From Qipengyuania xiamenensis (GTDB lineage Bacteria; Pseudomonadota; Alphaproteobacteria; Sphingomonadales; Sphingomonadaceae): 64,000 nucleotides of DNA. Of the stretch, positions 44,999 to 53,768 are shown one piece after another. Both the position numbers and the translations under genes were made by a program. The notes beneath the pieces were generated by a model. The model searched no databases, had not been told where the DNA came from, and was given only the letters and a program-made list of their open reading frames with translations. Position 1 is the stretch's first letter, and each line of letters starts with the position of its first letter. The stretch covers positions 62,001-126,000 of the forward strand of contig NZ_JAIGNM010000001.1 in NCBI RefSeq assembly GCF_019711495.1, read 5' to 3'.

Positions 44999-45259
44999 TG
45001 CGCAATGATCCCGGTCAGATTTGGCTCTTTGCCTACCTGCGCGCGACTCGGCTGCGATTGCAAGTGTGAGGGCTTCGCACGTTTCCTTCAGAGACCTCAC
45101 CGGCTACGCCCTCGGTCCGGGCAATCGATTCCACCCCAAGAACCGCGCAATCTCGCGCCTTCGGCCCCCAAATCGAAGAGCAAAACTTTTCCGCCCTAGA
45201 CCGTGTTCCATCCGTTCCACCCTGTAGGACGGCGGCATGGTTGAAGCGGCGGACCCGGC

Positions 45260-46597
45260 CTAGGCTGCGATGTCGCGGAGGAAGTTGGCGACGGCTTTGT
45301 CGAGGTCGATGAGGTGCTCGTTGACGTTGCCGAAGGCCTTGTCGACGAGGCTCGCCTGTTCGTCCACGGCCTCGGCATTGCTCTTAATGACGTTGACCGT
45401 GTCGGCCATCGCGCGGGCGGTCATGGCGGTTTCGTCGATCATGCTGGCGATCGTGGTGACCTGGCCCGTCTGTTCCTGCATAGTGCGCTCGAAGGCGTCG
45501 CTCGAGGAGCTGACGGCGCCGATGTGATCGGTGATCGAGCGGTTGGCCTTGATCGTGCGGTCGCCCGAGGCCTGGATCTCGGCAATGCGGCGGACGATGT
45601 CGTCGGTCGCGCTTTCGGTCTGGCGGGCGAGGGCTTTGACTTCCTCTGCCACCACGGCGAACCCGCGGCCGGCATCGCCTGCGTGAGCGGCCTCGATGGT
45701 GGCGTTGAGGGCGAGCATGCGGGTGAGGTCGGCGACTTCGCGGATGACGTCGACCACATGGGCGACTTCGCGTGTGTCCTTGCCGAGTGCGTCGATGACT
45801 TCGCTGGCATGCTGGGCCTGTCCGGCGGCATCTCGGCTTGCGCGGCTGATCTCGCCGACGGAACCGCGCACGTTCTCGATGCTCTGGACGAGGTCGCCGC
45901 TTTCGCGCGCGGCATTGCCCATGACCTGCGCCGACTGTTCGGCGGCGGCGGCGATCTCGACCGCGTTGTCGACGAGGCCCTTCGTGGCGCTCTTGGCGCG
46001 GCTTGCGAGCTTGCCGATGGCGGCGGAGCGGCGGGTGGTCTGCGCGACGAGTTCGGCGATGGAAGACTGGAACTGCGCAGCGATCTCTGCGCGGCGCGAT
46101 TCCTCGATACGCCGGGTGATGCGATTGAGGCGGGCTACCATGAGCTCGGCCGTCATCCGGTCGATCGCGCCGAGGACGAGCATGCGGGCTTCGCGGTCTT
46201 CCTTGTCGGCTGCGTGGGCGCTCGCAAGCTGCGATGCGCGGGAGAACACGTGGTGCAGCACGGCAACCACGCGATAGGGCACGGCGCCGTTCTCATGCGT
46301 CCAGTTACCGACGGTGGCAGCGGCTTTCATCCACATTTCGTCGACCGGCTGCGTGAGGCGGTTGACCATCCACTCGCGGAAGATCGCACAGGTGCCGTCG
46401 ATGTCGCAGCTGGCGGAAAGGTGATCGCTGTCGCGCATGTTCAGCAGGGCAGGCTTGAGCGGCTCGAGGATCCAGTCGACCTCGCCAACGATCTCTTCGC
46501 CGATCCGCGCGAGCAGCTGCTTCTCGTCCGGACCGATCCCGAAAGCGTCGAGACGACCGTTCACTTCGATACGGTTCTTGCCAGTATTCGCAGCCAT
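45260..46597 (-). CDS. Soluble globin-coupled methyl-accepting chemotaxis protein (aerotaxis-type)
   Basis: A 445-residue cytoplasmic chemoreceptor without membrane segments. The N-terminal domain (about residues 1-165) resembles the sensor globin of HemAT-type receptors: [18 protein letters not shown] at its start and [17 protein letters not shown], where the His (residue 101 with this start) is the likely haem-binding proximal histidine. The rest is a long coiled coil with the signalling tip [27 protein letters not shown] (in part), which contacts CheA and CheW. It probably senses oxygen or another gas. The start nine codons inside the open frame is preferred for its GGGGG site. No che genes are nearby, and it lies 82 bp downstream of proA. 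Confidence 0.87.
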   Translation of the reverse strand: MAANTGKNRIEVNGRLDAFGIGPDEKQLLARIGEEIVGEVDWILEPLKPALLNMRDSDHLSASCDIDGTCAIFREWMVNRLTQPVDEMWMKAAATVGNWTHENGAVPYRVVAVLHHVFSRASQLASAHAADKEDREARMLVLGAIDRMTAELMVARLNRITRRIEESRRAEIAAQFQSSIAELVAQTTRRSAAIGKLASRAKSATKGLVDNAVEIAAAAEQSAQVMGNAARESGDLVQSIENVRGSVGEISRASRDAAGQAQHASEVIDALGKDTREVAHVVDVIREVADLTRMLALNATIEAAHAGDAGRGFAVVAEEVKALARQTESATDDIVRRIAEIQASGDRTIKANRSITDHIGAVSSSSDAFERTMQEQTGQVTTIASMIDETAMTARAMADTVNVIKSNAEAVDEQASLVDKAFGNVNEHLIDLDKAVANFLRDIAA

Positions 46598-46604
46598 GCG
46601 GCCA

Positions 46605-46634
46605 GAGCCCCCAAATTCGTTCATTCGGGGGCTC
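46605..46634. repeat. Inverted repeat at the 5' end of the chemoreceptor gene
   Basis: GAGCCCCC and GGGGGCTC form an 8-bp perfect stem around 14 bases. It includes the GGGGG that probably serves as the ribosome-binding site of the chemoreceptor gene, so folding of the mRNA could hide it. It could equally be an operator. Confidence 0.5.
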
Positions 46635-46679
46635 TAGCGCGAGGGATTTACCTTATGGTTAACGAGATTTTGCGCTCAC

Positions 46680-47945
46680 TTACGGGCGCGTCTGACCATT
46701 ACCGTGCACAAGGTATTTGAAGCTGCACAGCTGTTCGAGTCCGACAGGACCGCGGGCGTGCATCTTGCCGGTCGCGATGCCGATTTCCGCGCCCATGCCG
46801 AATTCGCCGCCGTCGGCAAACTGCGTGCTGGCGTTGCGCATGACGATCGCGCTGTCGATCGAGGTCATGAACCGGCGTGCGGCCTCGTCGTCCTCGGTCA
46901 TGATCGCGTCGGTGTGATGCGAAGAGTGCGTGTCGACCCAGTTGATGGCTTCGTCGAGGCCATCCACGACCTTCACGCTGGCGATCGGATCGAGATACTC
47001 GGTGTTCCAGTCGGCATCGGTGGCGGGCCTGATGCTGCCATCGATAGCTACTGCTTCCTCGTCACCGCGCAGTTCACAGTCGCTGCCCATGATCGAGGTG
47101 AGGCGCGGAATGAATTCCTTCGCCACGGCCCGGTCGACCACGATGCTTTCGGTGGCGCCGCAGACGCCGGTGCGGCGCAGTTTTGCGTTGCGGATGACTT
47201 CGGCGGCCTTGTCGAGATCGGCTGCTTCGTGGACGTAGCTATGGCAGTTGCCGTCGAGGTGGAGGAGCGTGGGGACGCTTGCCTGGTCCCGCACCAGTTC
47301 CACCAGTCCGCGGCCACCGCGCGGGATCACGAGATCGACGAACTCATCCGCCTTGAGGAGGGCTGCCACGGCTGCACGGTCGGTCGTTCCGACCGTCTGC
47401 ACGGCGTTTTCCGGCAGACCTGCAGCCTTGAGGCCTGCACGCATGCAATCGACAATCACGCGGGTCGAATGGCGGCTTTCGCTGCCACCGCGCAGGATCA
47501 CGGCGTTACCGCTCTTGAGGCACAGCGCACTGGCGTCCGCGCCGACATTGGGGCGGCTCTCGTAGATCATGCCGATGACGCCGATCGGAACGGCGACGCG
47601 CTGGATGGTGAGACCGTTGGGCCGCTCGAACGTGGCGAGCTCGCGTCCGACAGGATCGGGCAGCTCGGCGATTTCCTCAAGCGCGCCGGCCATGCCTTCA
47701 ATGCGGTCTTTGGTCAGGCGCAGGCGGTCGATGAAGCTTTCGGGTTTCTTGCCCTCGACGCTCTTCACGTCTTCGGCATTGGCTTCGAGCAATTCGGCAG
47801 TCGCGTCACGCAGGGCCTTGGCAGCTTCGCGCAGGGCAGCGTTCTTGGCGTCCGTGCTGGCGGACAGGAGGCCGCGTGCGGCGTCGCGCGCATTGCGGCC
47901 CAGCGTTGCTACGTGGATCTGCGGATCAAGTGTCTGGTCGTTCAT
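46680..47945 (-). CDS. proA: Glutamate-5-semialdehyde dehydrogenase (gamma-glutamyl phosphate reductase)
   Basis: The second step of proline synthesis: NADPH-dependent reduction of gamma-glutamyl phosphate. The 421-residue protein has the catalytic Cys in [48 protein letters not shown] and [20 protein letters not shown]. The C-terminus is [26 protein letters not shown] (in part). Length is normal. It lies 44 bp downstream of proC on the same strand; proB is divergent on the other side of proC, so the three proline genes form one compact locus. Confidence 0.97.
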   Translation of the reverse strand: MNDQTLDPQIHVATLGRNARDAARGLLSASTDAKNAALREAAKALRDATAELLEANAEDVKSVEGKKPESFIDRLRLTKDRIEGMAGALEEIAELPDPVGRELATFERPNGLTIQRVAVPIGVIGMIYESRPNVGADASALCLKSGNAVILRGGSESRHSTRVIVDCMRAGLKAAGLPENAVQTVGTTDRAAVAALLKADEFVDLVIPRGGRGLVELVRDQASVPTLLHLDGNCHSYVHEAADLDKAAEVIRNAKLRRTGVCGATESIVVDRAVAKEFIPRLTSIMGSDCELRGDEEAVAIDGSIRPATDADWNTEYLDPIASVKVVDGLDEAINWVDTHSSHHTDAIMTEDDEAARRFMTSIDSAIVMRNASTQFADGGEFGMGAEIGIATGKMHARGPVGLEQLCSFKYLVHGNGQTRP

Positions 47946-47989
47946 AAAATCTCTCTGATGTTTCTTGGGGACGGGAGGCGCGACAGTCG

Positions 47990-48775
47990 TCAGCGCAGCT
48001 CTACCGCCCGGTCATAGGCAGCCTGCAATGTAGCATGCAGGCGGGTGGAAAGGCCATCGTCGCCGTTGAGGGCATTGAGACCGGCGGCGGTGGTGCCGCC
48101 CTTGCTGGTCACGGAGTTGCGCAATTCCTCAAGATCGGGAGCGCTCGGTTCGCTGGCCATGGCGATGGCGCCGCCGATGGTTCCGAGGACCATGTCGCGT
48201 GCCTCTTCCTCGTCGAAGCCCTGCGCGATTGCGGCTTCGGCATAGGCTCGTGCGATCTCGAATACGTAGCCGGGGCCCGAGCCGGCTACCGCAGTCACAC
48301 GATCGAGTTTCTCCTCGCTGTCGACGGTGATCGTCGATCCGGCGCGGCGCATGAAGGCCTCGGCATGGGTCATGTGACCGGCAGCGGCATGGGGGCCGGG
48401 GCAAATGCCGCTGACGCCGCGACCGATTGCCGCTGGCAGGTTGGGCATGGTGCGAACGACGGGGGCATCGCCCATCAGTTTCGACAGGCGTGTCGCGGAA
48501 TAACCCGCCGCGATCGACAGGACATATCCGCCGGATGCGAGGTTTGCCGCGTATTCGGGCATGATATCGTCGATCATCTGCGGCTTTACGGCAGCCACAA
48601 TGCAGTCGAAGCGTTGATCCGAGACCTGGCTGCGGTCGCTGACGAGCGTGACGCCTTCCGGCAGATCGCTGGCCATTGGATCGACGACAGTGATGGATTC
48701 GCTTCCGCTGATCCACTGGGAAAGTAATGCGGAGCCCATCTTTCCGCATCCGACAATAAGAATAGAATTTACGAT
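47990..48775 (-). CDS. proC: Pyrroline-5-carboxylate reductase; 5' end uncertain, no canonical start before the NAD(P) motif
   Basis: Reduces pyrroline-5-carboxylate to proline. Sequence from MGSALLSQW onward is typical Pro[54 protein letters not shown] and [16 protein letters not shown]. The first ATG (at 48739) would remove the Rossmann strand and glycine motif, yet that motif ([10 protein letters not shown]) is encoded just upstream in the same frame. No ATG, GTG or TTG occurs between it and the in-frame stop further upstream. I place the start provisionally at an ATC codon; ATT codons are also available, as in infC. Alternatives are a sequencing error or a damaged start. Confidence 0.85.
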   Translation of the reverse strand: MVNSILIVGCGKMGSALLSQWISGSESITVVDPMASDLPEGVTLVSDRSQVSDQRFDCIVAAVKPQMIDDIMPEYAANLASGGYVLSIAAGYSATRLSKLMGDAPVVRTMPNLPAAIGRGVSGICPGPHAAAGHMTHAEAFMRRAGSTITVDSEEKLDRVTAVAGSGPGYVFEIARAYAEAAIAQGFDEEEARDMVLGTIGGAIAMASEPSAPDLEELRNSVTSKGGTTAAGLNALNGDDGLSTRLHATLQAAYDRAVELR

Positions 48776-48985
48776 CTTAGAATTCCGTTTCCGCGCTCTT
48801 GGCGCTATGTGTAATTCTTCAATTAGGTCTAAATCGAAATAAGCGAATTTCTATTTATAGATTATACTTGATATAATACTTAGAAAGACTTGCGCATTCG
48901 ATATTTTAAAAAAGGCGGTTGTGCAGTGCACCATCTCTATCTACATTGTATGACAGAAATTTCAAGGTAGACAGATTTTCATTAT
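48776..48985. promoter_or_regulatory. AT-rich divergent promoter region between proC-proA and proB
   Basis: About 210 bp that are far richer in A+T than the rest of the window. Perfect TATAAT hexamers occur back to back on both strands: plus strand at 48872-48877, minus strand at 48866-48861. Neither has a convincing -35 at 16-18 bases. An 11-bp palindrome, GTGCAGTGCAC, lies at 48921-48931 on the proB side and could be an operator. proB itself has no clear ribosome-binding site. Confidence 0.55.
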
Positions 48986-50134
48986 ATGACCAAGAAACGT
49001 AATATTGTTGTCAAAATCGGTTCGGCGCTCCTCGCCAATCAGGAATTGCTGACTCCGCGTTACGGTTTCCTCCAGCGCCTCCTCGAAGATGTCGCCCAGC
49101 TGCGGTCGGAGGGTAACGACGTGATCCTTTGTTCGTCCGGATCGGTCGCTCTCGGGCTACGTATCATCGGTGAAACGCCCGAAAGCGCGGGAATATCCGA
49201 CAAGCAGGCCGCCGCCGCTTGCGGAATGCCGCTATTGCTCAATGCCTATAAGCAGGTCGGACACGAATTCGGTTTCGAGATCGCGCAGGTGCTGTTGACG
49301 CTCGGCGACTTCGAAGACCATCGCCGCTTCCTCAACACGCGCAACACAGTCGCGCGCCTGCTCGAAGCAGGGGTGATGCCCATCGTGAACGAGAACGACA
49401 CGATCACGACCGAGGAAATCCGTGTCGGGGATAACGACCGTCTCGCGGCAAAGGTTGCCCAGATGGTTGGCGCTACCGATTTCATCATCCTGACGGGTGT
49501 GGACGGTCTTTACGATCGCAACCCTGACGATCCGGATGCCGTTTTCATTCCGGAAGTGACCGACGTCGGTCCCTATATGGATGCGACCAAGGGCAAGAGC
49601 ACACTGGGTACCGGAGGCATGGAAACCAAGCTTCAGGCAGCCAACATGGCGCAGGAAGCCGGCGTCACGACCTGGATCGCACAGGGCGAAGTCGACCGTC
49701 CGCTGTCCACCGTCCTCAACGGTAGCCGCCGTGCGACCAAGGTCATCCCGAACCCCAACCCGCTGTCCGGCTGGGATAGCTGGATTGCCAACCGGCTGCA
49801 GATGGCCGGAAGTCTCGTCATCAGCGAAGACACCGCCAATGCGATCGCCAATGACAACAGGCCGATCCGGCGTGACGACATCGTGTCGATGGATGGCGAT
49901 TTCTCGCGCGGCGACGTCCTCCATATCTATGACAGCAAGGGCATCGAGCGGGCGAGGGGACTGAGCGACTTCACCTCGGAGGAGCTGCGGGTTTTGACCA
50001 ACAATCCCGATACCGATGCTGAGCAATTGCTCGGGTACAAGACGCGCGGCGAGATCATTCGCGGAAACAATCTCGTCATGCTCGAGACGCGCCACCTGCT
50101 GTGGGATGCACCTCCTGCCATTACCGAGGCGTGA
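48986..50134 (+). CDS. proB: Glutamate 5-kinase with C-terminal PUA domain
   Basis: Phosphorylates glutamate to gamma-glutamyl phosphate, the first and feedback-inhibited step of proline synthesis. The 382-residue protein shows the amino-acid-kinase fold: IVVKIGSALLANQ at the N-terminus, LCSSGSVALGLRI, NENDTITTEEIRVGDNDRLAA (in part), LTGVDGLYDRNP and GTGGMETKLQAA. A PUA domain of about 90 residues follows, with SLVISEDTANAIANDN and FSRGDVLHIYD. The first codons are AT-rich and no Shine-Dalgarno sequence is evident, so translation may be leaderless or weak. It is divergent from proC. Confidence 0.96.
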   Translation: MTKKRNIVVKIGSALLANQELLTPRYGFLQRLLEDVAQLRSEGNDVILCSSGSVALGLRIIGETPESAGISDKQAAAACGMPLLLNAYKQVGHEFGFEIAQVLLTLGDFEDHRRFLNTRNTVARLLEAGVMPIVNENDTITTEEIRVGDNDRLAAKVAQMVGATDFIILTGVDGLYDRNPDDPDAVFIPEVTDVGPYMDATKGKSTLGTGGMETKLQAANMAQEAGVTTWIAQGEVDRPLSTVLNGSRRATKVIPNPNPLSGWDSWIANRLQMAGSLVISEDTANAIANDNRPIRRDDIVSMDGDFSRGDVLHIYDSKGIERARGLSDFTSEELRVLTNNPDTDAEQLLGYKTRGEIIRGNNLVMLETRHLLWDAPPAITEA

Positions 50135-50203
50135 TCGCACACGGGGAAATCGCGCAGAACTTCACTTGGCGTTCAGCAGGGTGCTGGCTATAGGCTCCCC
50201 CCT

Positions 50204-51004
50204 ATGACGACCACTTCGCGCTTTCGCCGCCTGCCCGCCTTCGGCACCCTTGTCGCCGCAACCGTCCTGACTGCGGCCTGTGCCGGTACCGGCAGCGCGC
50301 CGAAGGACACCGCCTATGTGGCGCGCGATGTGGAGACGCTCTACGCAGAAGCGAAGGACCGGCTGGATCGCGGCAACGCCCCGCTCGCCGCCGCCCTGTT
50401 TGACGAAGTGGAGCGTCAGCACCCCTATTCGCCCTGGGCCCGCCGCGCCCAGCTGATGAGTTCCTTCAGCTATTACGTCGCGCGCGATTACAACAAGTCG
50501 ATCCAGGCGGCGCAGCGCTTCCTGTCGATCCATCCGGGTAACAATGACGCGCCCTACGCCTATTATCTGATCGCTCTCAACTACTACGAGCAGATCAGCG
50601 ACGTGCAGCGCGACCAGAAGATCACCGAACAGGCGCTGCTCGCCCTGCGCGAAGTGGTGCGCCGTTTCCCGCAGACCGAATATGCGGCCGATGCGCGCCT
50701 CAAGATCGACCTCGTGCAGGATCACCTTGCAGGCAAGGAAATGGAAATTGGTCGCTATTACCAGCGCTCGGGCAAGTGGATCGCCGCCCAGATCCGTTTC
50801 CAGAACGTGGTCGACGACTACCAGACCACCAGCCATGCTCCCGAGGCGCTCTATCGCTTGACGGAAAGCAGCCTTGCGCTCGGCATCCCACAGGAAGCGG
50901 TGAAGTATGCTGCCGTTCTTGGTGCGAACTATCCGGGCAACGAATGGTACGAGAAGGCCTACGAGCTTATCGAAGACCACGCGGCAGGCGTTTCCGCCAG
51001 CTGA
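50204..51004 (+). CDS. bamD: Outer membrane protein assembly factor BamD
   Basis: An essential lipoprotein of the BAM complex that inserts beta-barrel proteins in the outer membrane. The 266-residue precursor has a signal peptide with Cys at 26 (TAAC). Five TPR-like repeats follow, typified by ETLYAEAKDRLDRGNAPLAAALFDEVERQHPYSPWA (in part), the conserved HPYSPWARRAQLM segment, and VVRRFPQTEYAADARLKIDLVQDHLAGKEMEIGRYY (in part). Length is normal. In many alphaproteobacteria recN and ligA come next; here they are separated from bamD by DUF465, nhaA and terC genes. Confidence 0.96.
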   Translation: MTTTSRFRRLPAFGTLVAATVLTAACAGTGSAPKDTAYVARDVETLYAEAKDRLDRGNAPLAAALFDEVERQHPYSPWARRAQLMSSFSYYVARDYNKSIQAAQRFLSIHPGNNDAPYAYYLIALNYYEQISDVQRDQKITEQALLALREVVRRFPQTEYAADARLKIDLVQDHLAGKEMEIGRYYQRSGKWIAAQIRFQNVVDDYQTTSHAPEALYRLTESSLALGIPQEAVKYAAVLGANYPGNEWYEKAYELIEDHAAGVSAS

Positions 51005-51242
51005 TTTGCCGCGGCGGGCCAGCCGGCCCGGAAAAATTTTCTTCGAATCCTTGAAACCGGATCGATCCTGTCGCATTTAGTCAATGCGGACCGGGCCCCT
51101 CTGGCGTGCGCTTTCCAGCCCACGTGATGTCGGACCGCATCGGACAACCGATGCGTGCTGGCGGGCCCTCTTCCCCATCCCCCTCCCAGCCTGACGGCCC
51201 ATCGGTTGTTCGATCCTTTTCGTTTCGAACAAGGAGACCGAG
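51005..51242. other. Intergenic region between bamD and the DUF465 gene
   Basis: About 240 bp with no credible coding frame. It contains a TTGAAA hexamer at about 51050 followed after 17 bases by CATTTA, a weak promoter candidate. A hairpin GCATCGG/CCGATGC lies near 51139-51153, and an AAGGAG site just before the DUF465 start. The composition is normal. Confidence 0.4.
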
Positions 51243-51416
51243 ATGACGGCCCGAACTTTCAGACTGACCCAGATTCACCAGCGGATCGACGAGCGGCTGC
51301 GCATGGAGATGCGCAAGCGATCACCCGACACGCTGGAAATATCCCGCCTCAAGAAGATGAAACTGCGCGCCAAGGACGCGCTGCATCGTATGCTCCGCCG
51401 CCCTGCCGGCGCCTGA
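51243..51416 (+). CDS. DUF465 / YdcH-family small protein
   Basis: A 57-residue helical protein with the arrangement of the YdcH family: an N-terminal helix TQIHQRIDERLRMEM, a short break, then the conserved LEISRLKKMKLRAKDALHRML, in which the Leu-Lys-Lys-x-Lys-Leu pattern is the family hallmark. The proteins are basic, form helical hairpins and have no proven function. An AAGGAG site stands eight bases before the ATG. It lies 79 bp upstream of nhaA on the same strand. It is short, but family pattern, ribosome-binding site and codon use agree. Confidence 0.8.
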   Translation: MTARTFRLTQIHQRIDERLRMEMRKRSPDTLEISRLKKMKLRAKDALHRMLRRPAGA

Positions 51417-51495
51417 GCGAGCGCAACGTCGCGGCATGGCCGAAACGTCGGCGTGCCGCGACGCTCATCTAACGTAAGACTTGAGGGAAAATTCC

Positions 51496-52692
51496 ATGGT
51501 CAGAGCAATCGCTCCCATGCTGCGCGACTTCCTGCAGAAGGAATCGGCGGGCGGCATCGTCCTTATTTTCGCAGCAGCGCTGGCGCTGGCTGTGGCGAAC
51601 TCGCCGCTGGCGTCCGCCTACACCGGCCTGCTCGACATTCCCGTCGTCGCCGCAATCGGAAGCTTCGTAATCGACAAGCCTTTGCTGCTGTGGATCAACG
51701 ACGGCCTGATGGCGGTGTTCTTCTTCCTCGTCGGCCTCGAGGTGAAGCGCGAGGTCCTCGAAGGCCAGCTCTCCAGCTGGAACAAGGCCTCTCTGCCCCT
51801 GATCGCCGCAATCGGCGGCATGGCGATTCCCGCCCTCGTGTTCATCGGCCTCAACCTCGATAGCCCCGAGAATATCCGGGGCTGGGCTATCCCTGCTGCG
51901 ACCGACATCGCTTTTGCGCTTGGTATCCTGTCGCTGCTGGGCCCGCGCGTACCGGTAGCGCTCAAGGCATTGCTGCTTGCTATTGCCGTGATCGACGACA
52001 TCGGAGCGATCGCGATCATCGCGCTGTTCTATTCGGGTGAGCTCGACACCGGCATGCTGGGCGCGGCCGCCGTTGTTTTCGTGCTGATGCTCGCGGTGGG
52101 GCGTGCGAAGGTCCAGTCGACAATTCCCTACATCCTGCTGGCGATCCTGATGTGGGCATTCGTGCTCAAGTCGGGTGTCCACGCGACGCTGGCCGGTGTG
52201 GCAGCGGCGATGACCATCCCGCTCGACAAGGACAGCGACCACGGCCCGCTGGAGCGGATGGAGCACGCGCTGCATCCATGGGTTGCCTTCCTCGTCATCC
52301 CGATCTTCGGCTTCGCCAACGCGGGCGTGACCCTCGTCGGCATCGAGCCTTCGGCCCTGTTCGACCCGCTGCCTCTCGGCATCGCGCTCGGCCTGCTGGT
52401 TGGCAAACAGCTCGGGATCTTCGGCTTTGCCTGGCTGGCAGTGAAAACCGGTCTCGCGAAGCTGCCCGACGAGGTGAACTGGCGCCAGATCCACGCCCTC
52501 TCGCTCCTCGCCGCGATCGGTTTCACGATGAGCCTGTTCATCGGCAACCTCGCCTTTGCGACGCCCGAGCAGATCGACGCCGTCAAGCTGGGCGTGCTGT
52601 CCGGATCAACGATGGCGGCTCTGGCTGGATACTTTCTCCTCAAGATCGCGCTGCCGCAAACGGCTGCGCCCATTGAAAGCTACAAAGAATGA
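51496..52692 (+). CDS. nhaA: Na+/H+ antiporter NhaA
   Basis: Exchanges sodium for protons across the inner membrane and protects cells from Na+ at alkaline pH. The 398-residue protein has about 12 helices. The ion-binding aspartates of E. coli NhaA are all present: D137 in PAATDIAFALGIL and D167-D168 in AIAVIDDIGAIAI. DGLMAVFFFLVGLEVKRE near residue 69 is also diagnostic. The ATG with GAGGGA eight bases before is preferred to an in-frame TTG that overlaps that site. Its stop overlaps the terC start, so the two are translationally coupled. Confidence 0.96.
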   Translation: MVRAIAPMLRDFLQKESAGGIVLIFAAALALAVANSPLASAYTGLLDIPVVAAIGSFVIDKPLLLWINDGLMAVFFFLVGLEVKREVLEGQLSSWNKASLPLIAAIGGMAIPALVFIGLNLDSPENIRGWAIPAATDIAFALGILSLLGPRVPVALKALLLAIAVIDDIGAIAIIALFYSGELDTGMLGAAAVVFVLMLAVGRAKVQSTIPYILLAILMWAFVLKSGVHATLAGVAAAMTIPLDKDSDHGPLERMEHALHPWVAFLVIPIFGFANAGVTLVGIEPSALFDPLPLGIALGLLVGKQLGIFGFAWLAVKTGLAKLPDEVNWRQIHALSLLAAIGFTMSLFIGNLAFATPEQIDAVKLGVLSGSTMAALAGYFLLKIALPQTAAPIESYKE

Positions 52693-53714
52693 TGGAGCTT
52701 CTCACACAGGACTGGCTCGGAACCCCCGTATGGTTCTGGGCCGCCTTCATGGTGATCGTGATCGCGCTGACCGCATTCGATCTCGGCATACTGCACAAGG
52801 AGGACCGCGAGCTCGGGATTTCGGAAAGCCTCAAGCTCAGCGCCTTCTACATCGGTGTGGCGATGCTGTTCGGCGTATGGGTCTGGTTCGCGCGCGGCGA
52901 GCAGTCGGGCATGGAATATTTCACCGGCTTCTTCATCGAGAAGGCGCTGTCGATCGACAACGTCTTCGTGATCAGCCTGATCTTCACCTACTTCGCGATC
53001 CCGCCCAAGTACCAGTACCGCGCGCTCCTTTGGGGCATCATGGCGGTGATCGTCCTGCGCGGCCTGATGATTGCGGGCGGTGCGGCCTTGCTCGCGCAGG
53101 CTTACTGGGTGCTGTACATCTTTGCAGCATTCCTGATCGTGACCGGCATCAAGATGTTCTTCGCCGGGGACGAGCCGATGGACGTCGGAAAGAACCCGGT
53201 GATCCGCTGGATCAGCACGCATATGCGTGTGACGAAGGAACTCCACGACCAGCACTTCTTCGTGAAGGTGGAGGACGAAAAGACCGGCAGACTGGTTCGT
53301 GCGGCAACCCCGCTGTTCCTCGCGCTGGTGGTTATCAACCTTGCCGACCTCGTGTTCGCGCTCGACAGCGTGCCTGCGATCTTCGCGATTACGACCGATA
53401 CCTTCATCGTCTACACATCGAACATCTTCGCGATCCTCGGCCTGCGCGCGCTCTACTTCGCGCTCGCTGCGATGGTGCACCGTTTCCACTATCTGAAGTA
53501 CGCGCTGGCCGCCGTGCTGGTGTTCATCGGCAGCAAGATCTTCGTCACCGATTTCCTGCTCGATGGCGGCAAGCTGCCCGCATGGATCAGCCTCGGCGTG
53601 ACCTTCGGCCTGATCCTTGCGGGTATCCTCTACTCGCTATGGAAGACGAAGGGACAGGAAGAGGCGGACTGGCCCGCACAGCCTGAGGAGAGTACGGCGC
53701 GCCCGCCTGTTTGA
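52689..53714 (+). CDS. TerC family membrane protein (Alx-like)
   Basis: A 341-residue inner-membrane protein with seven to nine helices. Family signatures are IALTAFDLGILHKEDREL, GFFIEKALSIDNVFVISLIF (in part), NLADLVFALDSVPAIFAITTD (in part), TSNIFAILGLRALYF and the acidic cluster in the membrane that may bind metal. E. coli Alx, a close relative, is induced at high pH and exports manganese; the fusion-like overlap with nhaA here fits a joint role in alkaline or cation stress, which is my inference. A second Met next to the first may be the true start. recN follows after 54 bp. Confidence 0.93.
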   Translation: MMELLTQDWLGTPVWFWAAFMVIVIALTAFDLGILHKEDRELGISESLKLSAFYIGVAMLFGVWVWFARGEQSGMEYFTGFFIEKALSIDNVFVISLIFTYFAIPPKYQYRALLWGIMAVIVLRGLMIAGGAALLAQAYWVLYIFAAFLIVTGIKMFFAGDEPMDVGKNPVIRWISTHMRVTKELHDQHFFVKVEDEKTGRLVRAATPLFLALVVINLADLVFALDSVPAIFAITTDTFIVYTSNIFAILGLRALYFALAAMVHRFHYLKYALAAVLVFIGSKIFVTDFLLDGGKLPAWISLGVTFGLILAGILYSLWKTKGQEEADWPAQPEESTARPPV

Positions 53715-53768
53715 AACTGCACGCGAGAGGATGACGGGCGGGCGCGGCTGGGCTAGGAAAAGCCTGAA

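Noticed and set aside
45000-45259. Possible tRNA or small RNA in the gap behind the orphan gene
   Set aside because: I looked for a T-arm consensus (GGTTCRANTCC) and cloverleaf stems on both strands and found none; the region looks like non-coding or decayed sequence.
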